64,000 nt of DNA from Candidatus Methylomirabilota bacterium (GCA_028870115.1 JAGWQH010000103.1:1-64000); one strand, 5' to 3'; positions 17,603 through 27,022 are shown, numbered from the stretch's first letter. The notes: generated by a model from the letters alone, not told the origin. A program made the numbers and translations.

Positions 17603-18373
17603 ATGGGTAACCCGTTAGAGGCTATCGGACGCGCGGTCCTCAAGCAGGTCCAGACCATGGGGCACATGGCTATCTTCCTGGGTTCCACCGGTTTCTGGGC
17701 GGTCCTGCCACCGTTGAAGTTCAGGCGTGTTGTCGATCAGCTCCATTTTATCGGGGTGAAGTCAAGCTCAATTATTCTTCTGACTGCGGCCTTCAGCGGA
17801 ATGGTACTGGGACTTCAGGGGTACTACACGCTTCGGAAGTTCGGGTCTGAGGCCCTTCTCGGTCCGGCCGTTGGTCTGAGCCTGATCCGAGAGTTAGGGC
17901 CGGTGATGGCGGCCTTAATGGTGGCGGCTCGGGCCGGATCGGCCTCTGCCGCAGAGATCGGCATCATGCGGATCACCGAGCAGATCGATGCGCTGGAGGC
18001 GATGGCCGTCAATCCCATGAAGTATCTCGTGGTACCCAAGGTCATCGCGGGACTGATTGCCGTTCCTCTCCTCACAGCTATCTTCGACGTAGTTGGAATC
18101 TTTGGCGGCTACCTCATCGGGGTGAAGCTGCTCGGCGTCGGCGCCGGCACCTACTTTTCCGAGATGCGGAATATGGTGGAGATGAGCGACGTGCGTGGCG
18201 GTTTCCTGAAGTCGGTGAGCTTCGGCCTTATTGTCACCTGGGTCTGCACATACAAGGGGTTTTATACCGGATATGGGGCCGAGGGCGTGGGCAAGGCGAC
18301 CACTGAAGCCGTCGTTCTCTCGTCGGTCCTGGTGCTGGTCTGGAACTACTTCATGACCGCCGTCCTGTTTTAA
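17603..18373 (+). CDS. mlaE: MlaE-type ABC transporter permease
   Basis: 256 residues. It has five or six membrane helices and the MlaE-family core GLQGYYTLRKFGSEALLGPAVGLSLIRELGPV and SASAAEIGIMRITEQIDALE (long hydrophobic and loop blocks around residues 70-135). It forms the inner-membrane channel of a phospholipid transporter that maintains outer-membrane asymmetry. GGAG lies six bases before the ATG. It is the first gene of the mla operon, followed five bases later by mlaF. Confidence 0.95.
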   Translation: MGNPLEAIGRAVLKQVQTMGHMAIFLGSTGFWAVLPPLKFRRVVDQLHFIGVKSSSIILLTAAFSGMVLGLQGYYTLRKFGSEALLGPAVGLSLIRELGPVMAALMVAARAGSASAAEIGIMRITEQIDALEAMAVNPMKYLVVPKVIAGLIAVPLLTAIFDVVGIFGGYLIGVKLLGVGAGTYFSEMRNMVEMSDVRGGFLKSVSFGLIVTWVCTYKGFYTGYGAEGVGKATTEAVVLSSVLVLVWNYFMTAVLF

Positions 18374-18378
18374 ACCGG

Positions 18379-19125
18379 ATGATTCAGCTCATTAAACTGT
18401 ACAAGAGCTTTGAGCAGCAACAGGTGCTCAAGGGAGTGAACCTGACCATCCCACGAGGGCAGGTAACCGCCGTTATCGGGCGGAGCGGAGGCGGCAAAAG
18501 CGTGCTGCTTAAACACCTCGTCGGCCTTATGCGACCGGACAGCGGTCAGGTGCTGGTCGACGGGATCGACCTCTGCCGGCTCCGCGGGAAGGCTTTAGAT
18601 TCAGTACGCGAAAAGTTCGGCGTTCTATTCCAGGGTGGCGCCCTGTTTGACTCGCTGACGGTATTCGACAATGTGGCCTTCCCACTCCGAGAAAAGACCA
18701 AGCTGACGGAAGGCGAGATTGCCAAGCGCACGATGCAGCGGCTGGAGGCCGTGGGGCTCGCTGATATGACGCACAAATATCCCGCGGAACTCAGCGGGGG
18801 GATGAAGAAGCGGGCGGCCCTGGCCCGGGCCCTGGTCCACGACCCGCAGATCATCCTTTTTGACGAACCGACGACGGGCCTTGATCCGATCTTGCTGAAT
18901 GCCGTCCATCGGCTGATTCTGGACGCCCACAAGCGCTTCGGATTTACCGCAGTCGTGGTCAGTCACGATATCCCGGAGATCTTCGACATCGCTCAGACGG
19001 TGGCGATGCTCCACAATGGGATCATCGTGGAACACGACAGTCCGGACAAGATCATGGCGTCCGCCAATCCTGTCGTTCGACAGTTTCTCACCGGGGCCAG
19101 CAACGGCCAGACCGGTCCGGAGTAG
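18379..19125 (+). CDS. mlaF: MlaF-type ABC transporter ATPase
   Basis: 248 residues. Walker A is GRSGGGKS (34-41), the Q-loop lies in VLFQGGALF, the signature is LSGGMKKR (138-145), Walker B is IILFDEP (158-164) and the switch His is in VVSHDIPEI. It powers lipid transport with MlaE and MlaD. The LSGGMKKR variant is characteristic of the Mla/Mce ATPases. Confidence 0.95.
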   Translation: MIQLIKLYKSFEQQQVLKGVNLTIPRGQVTAVIGRSGGGKSVLLKHLVGLMRPDSGQVLVDGIDLCRLRGKALDSVREKFGVLFQGGALFDSLTVFDNVAFPLREKTKLTEGEIAKRTMQRLEAVGLADMTHKYPAELSGGMKKRAALARALVHDPQIILFDEPTTGLDPILLNAVHRLILDAHKRFGFTAVVVSHDIPEIFDIAQTVAMLHNGIIVEHDSPDKIMASANPVVRQFLTGASNGQTGPE

Positions 19126-19199
19126 CCAAAGCGATCGATCGGGGAGGTCCTGGCGATGCCATCAGGATTTGTGGAAGATCAAAACGGAGAGTCGGATCG

Positions 19200-19640
19200 A
19201 TGAAGCGACTGACCATGGAAACGCTGGTAGGGCTATTCGTGGTGGTGGGAATCGTGGCGTTAGCCTGGCTCTCAATCAGGCTCGGTAAGCTTGAGATAGT
19301 CGGCGAGCGGGGGTATACTGTCCTCGCCGAGTTCGACTCGGTTGCAGGTCTGAAGAATGGGGCGGTCGTCGAAATCGCAGGAGTCGAGGTGGGCAGGGTC
19401 AAAGAAATCGACCTGAAGAGCTATCGGGCTGTTGTGGTCATGAGCATCGATCCCAGCGTCAAGCTCCAGGATGACGCGATCGTCTCGATCCGGACAAAGG
19501 GGCTAATCGGCGAGAAGTATGTGAGGATCACACCAGGGGGCTCCGACACGATGGTCCAGCCGGGCGGTAAGCTTCGGGATACCGAAGACCCCATAGACAT
19601 AGAGCAACTCATCGCGAATTATATCTTTGGCAAGCTCTAG
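19200..19640 (+). CDS. mlaD: MlaD-type substrate-binding protein (MCE domain)
   Basis: 146 residues. One N-terminal membrane helix (about 8-24) anchors a periplasmic MCE domain (about 38-118) with AEFDSVAGLKNGAVVEIAGV and IRTKGLIGEKYV. MlaD hexamers bind MlaE and carry lipids across the periplasm. Length is normal for a single-MCE protein. CGGAGAG lies upstream of the ATG. Confidence 0.93.
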   Translation: MKRLTMETLVGLFVVVGIVALAWLSIRLGKLEIVGERGYTVLAEFDSVAGLKNGAVVEIAGVEVGRVKEIDLKSYRAVVVMSIDPSVKLQDDAIVSIRTKGLIGEKYVRITPGGSDTMVQPGGKLRDTEDPIDIEQLIANYIFGKL

Positions 19641-19694
19641 CGGGAAAGTCAATCTGAAGCTCACATTGAACCGCTGATCTCGAAGGAGGCGCTC

Positions 19695-21089
19695 ATGATG
19701 AATGCAGGCCGAGCGAGACGAGCACATTGGGTCGTGTTGCCCTTGGCGCTCATAACAACGGTGGCTACCGTACTGCCGGCATCCGCACAGTCGCCGGAAC
19801 CGAAGGCCAGCTACAGCTTGAAGGATCTGATTCAGCGCACCCTGGCTACAAGTCCCGAAATCCGCCAGATGGAGAGAGGCGCCGAGGCGGCGATGGCAAA
19901 GAAAGATCAGGCCGATGCGGGGCGGCTCCCGCAGATCGAGGTGACTGGGGTGGTGGGACCGTCCTCTCGCGCCCGCGGTACCGTTGAGGGGGGTTCTCCG
20001 GATAGAAAGGACAAACCCACTGTCAATAATGTGTTCGAGCGCGTCGAGATGCAGCTGGTCCAACCACTCTATACTTTCGGAAAGCTTACGGGCTTCCGTG
20101 AAGCAGCGGAACAGGGGGTGAAGGTCGAGAAGGCGAAGGTGGACGAGAAGGCCGCTGACCTGATCTTGAAGGTCAAGGAGCTGTACTACGGCCGACTGTT
20201 GGCGAGCGACATGCTTGGGTTAATTGATGAGATCAACGAGGATCTCGACAAGGCGATCGAGAAGACGGAACGACAGCTCAAGGCTGAAGTGCCTGGGGCC
20301 GATGAGATGGATCTGTACAAGTTAAAAGCATTTCGAGGCGAGGTATTGAAGAACCGGGAAGAGGCCCAGAAAGGGTTCGATCTCGCCACGGGCGGTCTGA
20401 TGTTCTACGCAGGTCTTGATCGCACAAAACCGTTTGAGCTGGATACGATAGGGCTGGAGGTCACCCCCAAGGAGGTGGCACCGGTGGACCGGGGAATGGA
20501 TATGGCGCTGGAGCTACGACCGGAGATGACTCAGGTGCGGGCAGGGCTCAAGGCTACGGAATCGCTGGTCAAAGCAGAGGAGAGTAACCTGTATCCCCAG
20601 TTCTTCGTCGCATTAAACGGCGTCTATGCTCAGGCGGGGAATCGAACCCGGCAGCAGAACCCCTTTGCCTATGATCCGTTGAACGACCGCTACGCTGTGG
20701 TTGTCCTTGGCTTCAAGTACAACCTTGACTTCGGAATCACGCGAGGGAAAATCCGGGTGGCTCAGGCGGAGCACCTGAAGGTTGGGGATATGAAGTTGTT
20801 TGCCGAGCAGGGGGTCCCGTTGCAGGTGCGTAAGGCCCATCGAGAGCTTACTGAGGCGCAGGAGGCGCTGAAAGCTACAGAGGACGGGTGGCGGAACGCG
20901 AAGAAATGGCTGGTGGCGGCCAAAGCGAACTACGACCTTGGAGTCGGGGAGTCCAGGGAACTCGGCCAGGCTGCGGAGACATACGCCAGACTGCGGGCAG
21001 ACAACTTCAAAGCGATGTACAATTATAATCTTGCGCTTGCGAACATCGAACATGCCACAGGTCAAGCGGTAAAGGAGGAGGCGAAGTGA
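19695..21089 (+). CDS. TolC-family outer membrane channel protein
   Basis: 464 residues. The signal peptide (about 1-32, ending ASA-QSPE) is followed by the two-fold OEP repeat of long helices and short strands. Characteristic segments are LQLVQPLYTFGKL in the first half and GFKYNLDFGITRGKIRVAQAE in the second. It should form a trimeric outer membrane duct. AAGGAGG precedes the ATG. Its place between mlaD and mlaC, overlapping the latter, suggests it is part of the lipid transport machine rather than a drug pump; a membrane-fusion partner is absent here. Confidence 0.88.
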   Translation: MMNAGRARRAHWVVLPLALITTVATVLPASAQSPEPKASYSLKDLIQRTLATSPEIRQMERGAEAAMAKKDQADAGRLPQIEVTGVVGPSSRARGTVEGGSPDRKDKPTVNNVFERVEMQLVQPLYTFGKLTGFREAAEQGVKVEKAKVDEKAADLILKVKELYYGRLLASDMLGLIDEINEDLDKAIEKTERQLKAEVPGADEMDLYKLKAFRGEVLKNREEAQKGFDLATGGLMFYAGLDRTKPFELDTIGLEVTPKEVAPVDRGMDMALELRPEMTQVRAGLKATESLVKAEESNLYPQFFVALNGVYAQAGNRTRQQNPFAYDPLNDRYAVVVLGFKYNLDFGITRGKIRVAQAEHLKVGDMKLFAEQGVPLQVRKAHRELTEAQEALKATEDGWRNAKKWLVAAKANYDLGVGESRELGQAAETYARLRADNFKAMYNYNLALANIEHATGQAVKEEAK

Positions 21090-21751
21090 CCGCGAACTAT
21101 TCCGATACCAGGTGCACATGGAAGATGCTAGTACTTGTCGGGGCGGCCATAGCGGTATTGTGGACTCCGGGACAGAGCCTGGCCGGTCCCGCGACAGATC
21201 AGGTCAAGGGAACCGTTGACCAGGTGTTAAAGATCCTGACCGATCCGGCCCTCAAGGGTGAGCAGAAGACCAAAGAGCGCCGGGCCAAGCTTCGCAAGAC
21301 CGTATTGGAGCGATTTGATTTCTCTGAGATGTCAAAGCGCTCCATGGGCCGGTACTGGAGCGAGCGTACTCCCGAGGAGCGCGCCAAATTCGTCGGCCTG
21401 TTCACCGATCTTTTAGAGCGGGCCTATGTTGATCGAGTCGAGGGGTATACAGGCGAGCAGATCTTGTACCTGGAAGAGACGGGAGATGGAAACTATTCCG
21501 AGGTGCGGACGAAGATCGTGACCAAACGAAACCAGGAAATCCCCATCTTCTACCGTCTGCAGAAGGCCGACTCCAAATGGGAGGTCTATGACATTGTTGT
21601 CGAGGGTGTCAGCCTGGTGAACAACTATCGTACCCAGTTCAGCAAGATCATTCGCACCTCCTCGTACCAGGATCTGGTGAAGAAGATGCAGGCCAAGGTC
21701 GAGGGTGAGGAGGGGTCAGAGCTTGGCGCCCCCAAGTCGAAGGTCCGGTGA
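21086..21751 (+). CDS. mlaC: MlaC-type periplasmic phospholipid-binding protein
   Basis: 221 residues, GTG start overlapping the tolC-like stop by four bases, with AAGGAGGAG upstream. The signal peptide (about 1-33) precedes the Ttg2D/MlaC domain with FDFSEMSKRSMGRYWSERTP and GVSLVNNYRTQFSKII. It ferries phospholipids between the inner-membrane MlaEFD complex and the outer membrane. Confidence 0.93.
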   Translation: MTANYSDTRCTWKMLVLVGAAIAVLWTPGQSLAGPATDQVKGTVDQVLKILTDPALKGEQKTKERRAKLRKTVLERFDFSEMSKRSMGRYWSERTPEERAKFVGLFTDLLERAYVDRVEGYTGEQILYLEETGDGNYSEVRTKIVTKRNQEIPIFYRLQKADSKWEVYDIVVEGVSLVNNYRTQFSKIIRTSSYQDLVKKMQAKVEGEEGSELGAPKSKVR

Positions 21752-21764
21752 AAAAGGAGTCGCG

Positions 21765-21974
21765 ATGACGGGAGACGTTCAGAGCCTTTATCATAAGATC
21801 ACGATTTGGTGCGCGGCGGGTCATCCGCCGTATCTCTCAACGGACATGGCGAAAAGCTTCAGCGACTATCTGCTGAGCTTCCTCAAATCGGCTGAGGGAG
21901 AGAGATTCCTGCGGACCCTGGGTTATATCCGAATTGTGGAATCTGCCGGGGAGAAGCAGAGCGCGGAAACCTGA
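21765..21974 (+). CDS. Small protein of unknown function after mlaC
   Basis: 69 residues from an ATG with AAAGGAG seven bases before it. No signal peptide or membrane helix is seen. The sequence (for example DMAKSFSDYLLSFLKSAEGE) looks helical and soluble. I do not recognise the family. It is probably co-transcribed with the mla genes because the spacing from mlaC is only 13 bases. It converges with the next gene. Confidence 0.6.
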   Translation: MTGDVQSLYHKITIWCAAGHPPYLSTDMAKSFSDYLLSFLKSAEGERFLRTLGYIRIVESAGEKQSAET

Positions 21975-21977
21975 CCC

Positions 21978-22208
21978 TCACGACTCCTTCGGCCGCTGTA
22001 ACTCCAGAAGGATCTTTTCGAGAGACTCTTTGGCGTGCCTTGCCTGTTCGACGTGGCCGCCAAGGAACTGGATCAGTTCATTCCGCATGGTCGGTCTCAG
22101 CGGTGTGAGGAAGCGCACGATCCCCTCCAGCGCCCCGTCGATCGCCTCCACCGCCGCCCGTACCTGCTCTCGAACTGCCTCTTCTGTCTTCGATGGTTCC
22201 TCTATCAT
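21978..22208 (-). CDS. Small helical protein of unknown function
   Basis: 76 residues from an ATG with AAAGG upstream; a start 31 codons earlier is possible but its added N-terminus looks unstructured. It is highly charged and helical (EEAVREQVRAAVEAIDGAL), with no membrane segment. Family not recognised. It converges on the preceding gene with three bases between stops and is divergent from the helicase. Confidence 0.5.
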   Translation of the reverse strand: MIEEPSKTEEAVREQVRAAVEAIDGALEGIVRFLTPLRPTMRNELIQFLGGHVEQARHAKESLEKILLELQRPKES

Positions 22209-22398
22209 GTTCAAAGACCTTTCTATCTTCTCAGTCTGTCCAGCTTCATCCACCACCACGCTCAGCTTACACGACGTACGCGCCTGACGCAAGGGGATCA
22301 CCTGTCGCGCTCCAGGCTGCTTCGATGCTCCATGGCACCCTGGATGATCCGAGGTGGTTGAAGCGGCGAGCGCAATCTGTTAGTCTTAATAAAAAAAG

Positions 22399-24879
22399 AT
22401 GTCAAAAGAACACAGACCCATCGAGATCGATTCCTCGCCCCTGCCGCGGGACGCGCAGGCGCTTGTCGATTCGTTCCGCGACCGGTATCCATTCCCCCTT
22501 GACCCATTCCAGGAGGAGGCCATCGGTCTGATCGCGGAGGGCAGCTCCGTGATCGTCTCCGCCCCGACCGGGGCAGGTAAGACCCTCATCGCTGAATTCG
22601 CAATCTACCGGGCGCTGGCCCATCAGCACCGCATCGCCTACACGACCCCTCTGAAGGCCTTGAGCAATCAGAAATATGCCGATTTCACCCGTCAGTGGGG
22701 TGAAGAGACGGTCGGCATTGTCACGGGCGACGTAAAGGTGAACTCCCGCGCGCCACTCGTGGTCATGACCACCGAGATCCTCAGAAATAAGTTCTACGGG
22801 GGCGAGTTCGAGGGACTTCGCTATGTAGTGCTGGACGAATGCCACTACATGGGGAATGTGGGACGGGGAACCGTGTGGGAAGAGATCATCATCAACTGCC
22901 CCCCAGAAGTCCAGCTTGTTGCCCTCTCGGCCACCGTCAGCAACATCGGTGAGATCGCCGAGTGGATCGGTCAGACGCACCGCCCGATTCGAGCTATCCA
23001 CCATCCGGTCCGGCCGGTGCCGCTGCAGTACCTGCTCTGCGATAAGGAGGGGCAACTCTGGCCGCCTGAGCCGGCTTCGGTCCGGCGGATTCTACACGCG
23101 TCCTTCTCCAGCCGAAATGCGTACGAGGGACGGGAAATGGGTCGATGGGATCGGCGCGGGGAGCGGCGGCACCGTATCTTCCGCCGTCGTGCGCTCGACG
23201 AGAGCATCGCCATTTCCGTATTGCGGGCGCGCCGTTGGTTGCCGGTCATCTACTTTATCTTCAGTCGATCAGGATGCGAGCGGGCCCTCGCTCGCCTCCT
23301 GGAGCGCGGCATACCGCTTTTGGATCCCGCCAGGGGTGAGGAGATCGAGGAGGCGATTCAACGGACGCTGCTCGACTACCCGAGCATCAGTCCTGAGAGC
23401 GATCTGAATCGACTGATTCTGAACGGGCTCCGTCGCGGTGTAGGACTGCACCACGCAGGCGTCTTGCCGGCATTGAAGCGGCTCACGGAGGTTCTGTTTG
23501 AACGAGGACTGGTGCGGGTCGTCTTTGCGACTGAAACAATGAGCCTGGGGATTCATATGCCGGCCAAAAGCGTGGTGATCGGAGGGCTTCGTAAGCGGAC
23601 CGATCTCGGGTTTCGGGGACTGACCGTGGGAGAGTTGTTCCAGATGGCCGGTCGGGCCGGGCGACGGGGGATCGATCCTGAAGGAACCTGCCTCCTGGCG
23701 CTTGATTCAGTTGAGGCGGCCGAAGACGCCGTTCGCCTGGTATGCGGCGATCCGGAGCCGATCGAGAGCCGATTTCGGATCGGCTACAGCAGCGCGGCGT
23801 TACTGATCGACATACAACGCGAGCCCGAGGCGATCCGCAAAACCATAGAGAAAAGCTTTGGCCAGTTTCAGAATCGTCGAAAGATCGAGGCCAGCCGGAG
23901 GGAACAAGAGGGGTTAATCCGTAGACTAGCCGACGCCGAGGGCATAGCATCACCCTGTTGCCCGGTCGGCACGCTGATCGAGTATCGGGAGCAGCGCGCC
24001 GCGCTGGAGCACGAGCGGGAACGGCTTGCGCATCTGCGGGTCGCGACCGCGCGGGCCGGCCGTACAGGTGGTCGAGGTCGCGGTCGACGACCTGCCGGTT
24101 CCGTAACCCTTTTCTGGGGCGACTTCGAGGAGAGCCGGTCGAAACTTGACGCGATGGCCCTCGCCCTCTCCCAGATGCCGTGTCACCGCTGCACGGAACG
24201 GCCGCTCCGTGAGCGGCAGCTCAAGCAGTCGCGACAACTGGGGAAGATGCTGGATCGCCACCATCAGACGCAGCAGCAACTCCAGAATTCCTACTGGGAA
24301 CAGTTCCTGCGGGTTGTGGGAATCCTCCAGCAGTTCGGCTACCTCGAGGATGGACGGCTGGGTGCGGAAGGCCGTCTGATTGCGTCACTGCGCCACGATA
24401 ACGAGCTGTTGGTGGCCCGGGTGGTCTTCTCCGGGCTTCTGAAGGGGCTTTCGCCCGAGGAACTGGCAGCGCTCCTCTCATGCCTGGTGGAGGAACCGCG
24501 GAGAACCGAGCAGCCTGCCGCCAAGCTGTTTCTCCGCGATCAGGCGCACCTTCGCCGACGCGTGAAGATACTGGAAGATCTGAGCCAGGAGGTGGACAGG
24601 GCCCAGCGGTCCCACCAGGTTGAGCTTCCGGTCTCGATGCACACGACCTATCTGGCAGCCACCCATCGGTGGGTTGCCGGCGAGGACGACTGGCTGGCGC
24701 TGGTGGAGCAAAGTTTCGGAGGACATGAGGGCGACCTCATCCGGGCATTCCGCCGACTGATCGACCTGTGCCGGCAGCTTGAAGAGAGTCCGGAGTTGCC
24801 GGTCGATCTGACGCGAACCCTGTCGCGGGCGACCGCGATGTTAGATCGAGGCATCGTGTTGGAATCCGCATTGATCTAG
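22399..24879 (+). CDS. Ski2-like DEAD/DEAH-box RNA helicase with DSHCT-like C-terminus
   Basis: 826 residues. Walker A is APTGAGKT (about 55-62), the DECH box is at 146-149, SAT is in ALSATVSN, and motif VI is QMAGRAGRRGID. The C-terminal third has long helical arginine-rich stretches and a terminal segment like the DSHCT domain of Mtr4/Ski2 (VDLTRTLSRATAMLDRGI). Homologues in cyanobacteria and Chloroflexi act in RNA processing. The ATG follows an A-rich run with no obvious Shine-Dalgarno. It is 11 bases from the HD gene, so the two are probably co-transcribed. Confidence 0.9.
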   Translation: MSKEHRPIEIDSSPLPRDAQALVDSFRDRYPFPLDPFQEEAIGLIAEGSSVIVSAPTGAGKTLIAEFAIYRALAHQHRIAYTTPLKALSNQKYADFTRQWGEETVGIVTGDVKVNSRAPLVVMTTEILRNKFYGGEFEGLRYVVLDECHYMGNVGRGTVWEEIIINCPPEVQLVALSATVSNIGEIAEWIGQTHRPIRAIHHPVRPVPLQYLLCDKEGQLWPPEPASVRRILHASFSSRNAYEGREMGRWDRRGERRHRIFRRRALDESIAISVLRARRWLPVIYFIFSRSGCERALARLLERGIPLLDPARGEEIEEAIQRTLLDYPSISPESDLNRLILNGLRRGVGLHHAGVLPALKRLTEVLFERGLVRVVFATETMSLGIHMPAKSVVIGGLRKRTDLGFRGLTVGELFQMAGRAGRRGIDPEGTCLLALDSVEAAEDAVRLVCGDPEPIESRFRIGYSSAALLIDIQREPEAIRKTIEKSFGQFQNRRKIEASRREQEGLIRRLADAEGIASPCCPVGTLIEYREQRAALEHERERLAHLRVATARAGRTGGRGRGRRPAGSVTLFWGDFEESRSKLDAMALALSQMPCHRCTERPLRERQLKQSRQLGKMLDRHHQTQQQLQNSYWEQFLRVVGILQQFGYLEDGRLGAEGRLIASLRHDNELLVARVVFSGLLKGLSPEELAALLSCLVEEPRRTEQPAAKLFLRDQAHLRRRVKILEDLSQEVDRAQRSHQVELPVSMHTTYLAATHRWVAGEDDWLALVEQSFGGHEGDLIRAFRRLIDLCRQLEESPELPVDLTRTLSRATAMLDRGIVLESALI

Positions 24880-24890
24880 AGGGGTGATCG

Positions 24891-26387
24891 ATGGCCGCAC
24901 CGCGCACCACTCCACCGCAATCGACCGGGAACGGGAGCACGCCGCTTGCGTCACCCTACGAAGGGGTGGCCTTACTGGCGGATCCAATCCACGGCTATAT
25001 TGTCTTCACAGTGCCGACGGGTAACCGGTCGGAACGGACCGAGAAGGAGATCATTGATAGCCCTTGGGTCCAACGGTTGCGCCGCATTCACCAACTGCAG
25101 AGCAGTTGGTGGGTCTACCCCTCGGGCGAGCACAGTCGGTTTCAGCATGTCCTGGGGACTATGCACATGGCCGGCGCGTTCGCCAGACACCTCTATCCCA
25201 CCCTGAAGGAGACATTCGGGAAGACCCTGCCGTCGGAGCCGTTCATCGAAGAGCTGTTGAGGCTTACCGGACTGCTCCACGACGTGGGACATGGTCCCTT
25301 CGGACATTTTTTCGATGACCACTTCCTGCAGCAGTTTCACGTCGGTGGCGCGCGACTGAACCACGAGATTCTGGGAATGGCTATCCTCACGAAGAAGCTG
25401 GGGCGGATCATCAAAGCGATCCGCCGAAGTCCGAGCGGGCCGTTTCAGTCGAATGAGCGACTTGACCCCGGACAGATCGCGTTTTTGATCAAGAAGCCGG
25501 AGACCGGCCCTTCGACAGGGCTCAGGACCGGCCCCGTGGTCGGCTTTCCGGACTGGCTGCTGGCGCTTCGCCCGCTCTTCTCCGGGATCTACACCGTGGA
25601 CAACCTTGATTATGTTCAGCGAGATGCCTATATGACCGGTTTCTCGCTGGATATGGTGGACATCGAGCGGCTGCTGCTGTACACATTTTTTACACCGAAG
25701 GGGCTGACCCTGCACAAAGCCGGAGAGTCGGCCCTGATGCGATTCCTGAATGCAAAGTTCGCCCTCTACGCGCACGTCTACCATCACCGAACGACCAGAG
25801 CCATCGATCTGCACGTCCAGGAGATCTTCAAGGAGACGATGGCGCGAATCGCTCCGTATAATCCGTACAAGGCACTGGACCGATACCTGGAACTGACCGA
25901 TTGGTTCCTACTCGAACGGGTTCGTGAGTGGGCTACCTCGAAGGATCCGCACGAACGGGCGCTGGGAGCGGAATGGGGGAAGATCTTGGGTCGGAAGGTC
26001 AAGTGGAAGATGGCCTATGATTTCGTGTCCACCATCGAGGAGTCGCAGCGGATGGTCCAGTTTCAGACCGCCGCACATCTGGAGGAGGCGATCCGCCGCC
26101 ACCTGTCCACGCGCCTGCATGGGATCGAGTTCAAGGTGGACATGGCCGCGCTCGATCCCCGGCCCATCAACCCTCTGGCCGAAGGGAGCAAGCAGATCTT
26201 TATGTACAATCCGGCGACGGGCGAAGTGTCGCCCAGACCGCTCATGGACCTATTTCGCGATATCCCGCCCAAGGTAGCCCGGTACCGGGTTTTCACCACA
26301 GACCGCCGCTATGTCAAGGCTCTCAGCGAGGCCTCCGAAAAGGCGCTGACCGGCGCCGCCGGTGAATCGGTTCCGACCAACATCTAA
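24891..26387 (+). CDS. HD-domain phosphohydrolase (dGTPase/SAMHD1-like)
   Basis: 498 residues. The HD metal site is H81/H86 (EHSRFQHVLG), H130-D131 (LLHDVGHGPFGH) and the later DNLDYVQRDAYMTG block near 237-250. This family hydrolyses dNTPs or related nucleotides. An insertion at about residues 203-215 (GPSTGLRTGP) is encoded by a dispersed repeat and is unlikely to be part of the fold core. The gene follows the helicase closely. Confidence 0.88.
   Translation: MAAPRTTPPQSTGNGSTPLASPYEGVALLADPIHGYIVFTVPTGNRSERTEKEIIDSPWVQRLRRIHQLQSSWWVYPSGEHSRFQHVLGTMHMAGAFARHLYPTLKETFGKTLPSEPFIEELLRLTGLLHDVGHGPFGHFFDDHFLQQFHVGGARLNHEILGMAILTKKLGRIIKAIRRSPSGPFQSNERLDPGQIAFLIKKPETGPSTGLRTGPVVGFPDWLLALRPLFSGIYTVDNLDYVQRDAYMTGFSLDMVDIERLLLYTFFTPKGLTLHKAGESALMRFLNAKFALYAHVYHHRTTRAIDLHVQEIFKETMARIAPYNPYKALDRYLELTDWFLLERVREWATSKDPHERALGAEWGKILGRKVKWKMAYDFVSTIEESQRMVQFQTAAHLEEAIRRHLSTRLHGIEFKVDMAALDPRPINPLAEGSKQIFMYNPATGEVSPRPLMDLFRDIPPKVARYRVFTTDRRYVKALSEASEKALTGAAGESVPTNI
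25501..25535 (+). repeat. REP-like repeat inserted in frame in the HD gene
   Basis: CTTCGACAGGGCTCAGGA, flanked by CCGGCC on both sides, matches the core of the inverted repeat between bioA and bioD (14711-14825) with small differences. It is translated as GPSTGLRTGP. The surrounding frame is intact. Confidence 0.7.
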
Positions 26388-26599
26388 ACGGGGTACCTTA
26401 ATGTAGGCGTTCAACACCCCTTCCTCTGGAATCCTGGCCGGTCCAGGTGTAGAAACGGCTGAGAGTTCTCAGAAAGCCCTGAAAAGTGTTTGACATCTTG
26501 GCGAGCGCATGGCAAGCTACGCTGCACGAAAACAGTTCGGTCTTGTTCGACAGAGATCTGTGACATTGTGGCCAGGGATACCGCGTGGAGGGACAGGCG

Positions 26600-26908
26600 A
26601 TGTACTATATGATCGAGTTCGATCAAAAGTCAGGGATTACACGGAAACAGGTAGCCGAAGCGTATCAGCAGTTTGCCGACCACTTCGCAAAGCTCCTCCC
26701 GCAGTTTAAGCTTGTCGGCCTTTTCTCTCGTGACCTCTACGTGGGGCATCGTCCTCAGTACCTGGCACTCTGGGAGTTCCCCGCCTATGCTGATCTCGAC
26801 GCATGGGAGAAGCTCTGGACAACGGACCAAGAAGGACGACGGCTGGCCCAGGAGCTGAGCGAGATTGCTCAAGACTGGGATGCCAAGGTAATGACCAAGC
26901 TCCTCTAA
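26600..26908 (+). CDS. Dimeric alpha/beta-barrel (ferredoxin-like) small protein
   Basis: 102 residues from the ATG after GGAGGG. The pattern beta-alpha-beta-beta-alpha-beta (MYYMIEFDQ... KLVGLFSRDLYVG... YLALWEFPAYADLDAWEKLW) resembles NIPSNAP-type or other dimeric alpha-beta-barrel proteins, often involved in small-molecule binding or monooxygenation. No signal peptide. The substrate is unknown. About 190 bases upstream hold no gene. Confidence 0.7.
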   Translation: MYYMIEFDQKSGITRKQVAEAYQQFADHFAKLLPQFKLVGLFSRDLYVGHRPQYLALWEFPAYADLDAWEKLWTTDQEGRRLAQELSEIAQDWDAKVMTKLL

Positions 26909-26968
26909 GACCGGGTTCGCCAAGGCTCCAGCAGGGCGGTCCTACCGTCCAGCCGGGGCCCCTCCCGC

Positions 26969-26997
26969 TTGACAAGCGTTATACAATACCGTACAAA
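26969..26997 (+). promoter_or_regulatory. Sigma-70-type promoter of tRNA-Met
   Basis: TTGACA at 26969-26974, a 17-base spacer and TACAAA at 26992-26997. The tRNA begins 26 bases after the -10. Confidence 0.65.
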
Positions 26998-27022
26998 CCC
27001 TTAAGGGTGCGTAAGTTATCAC

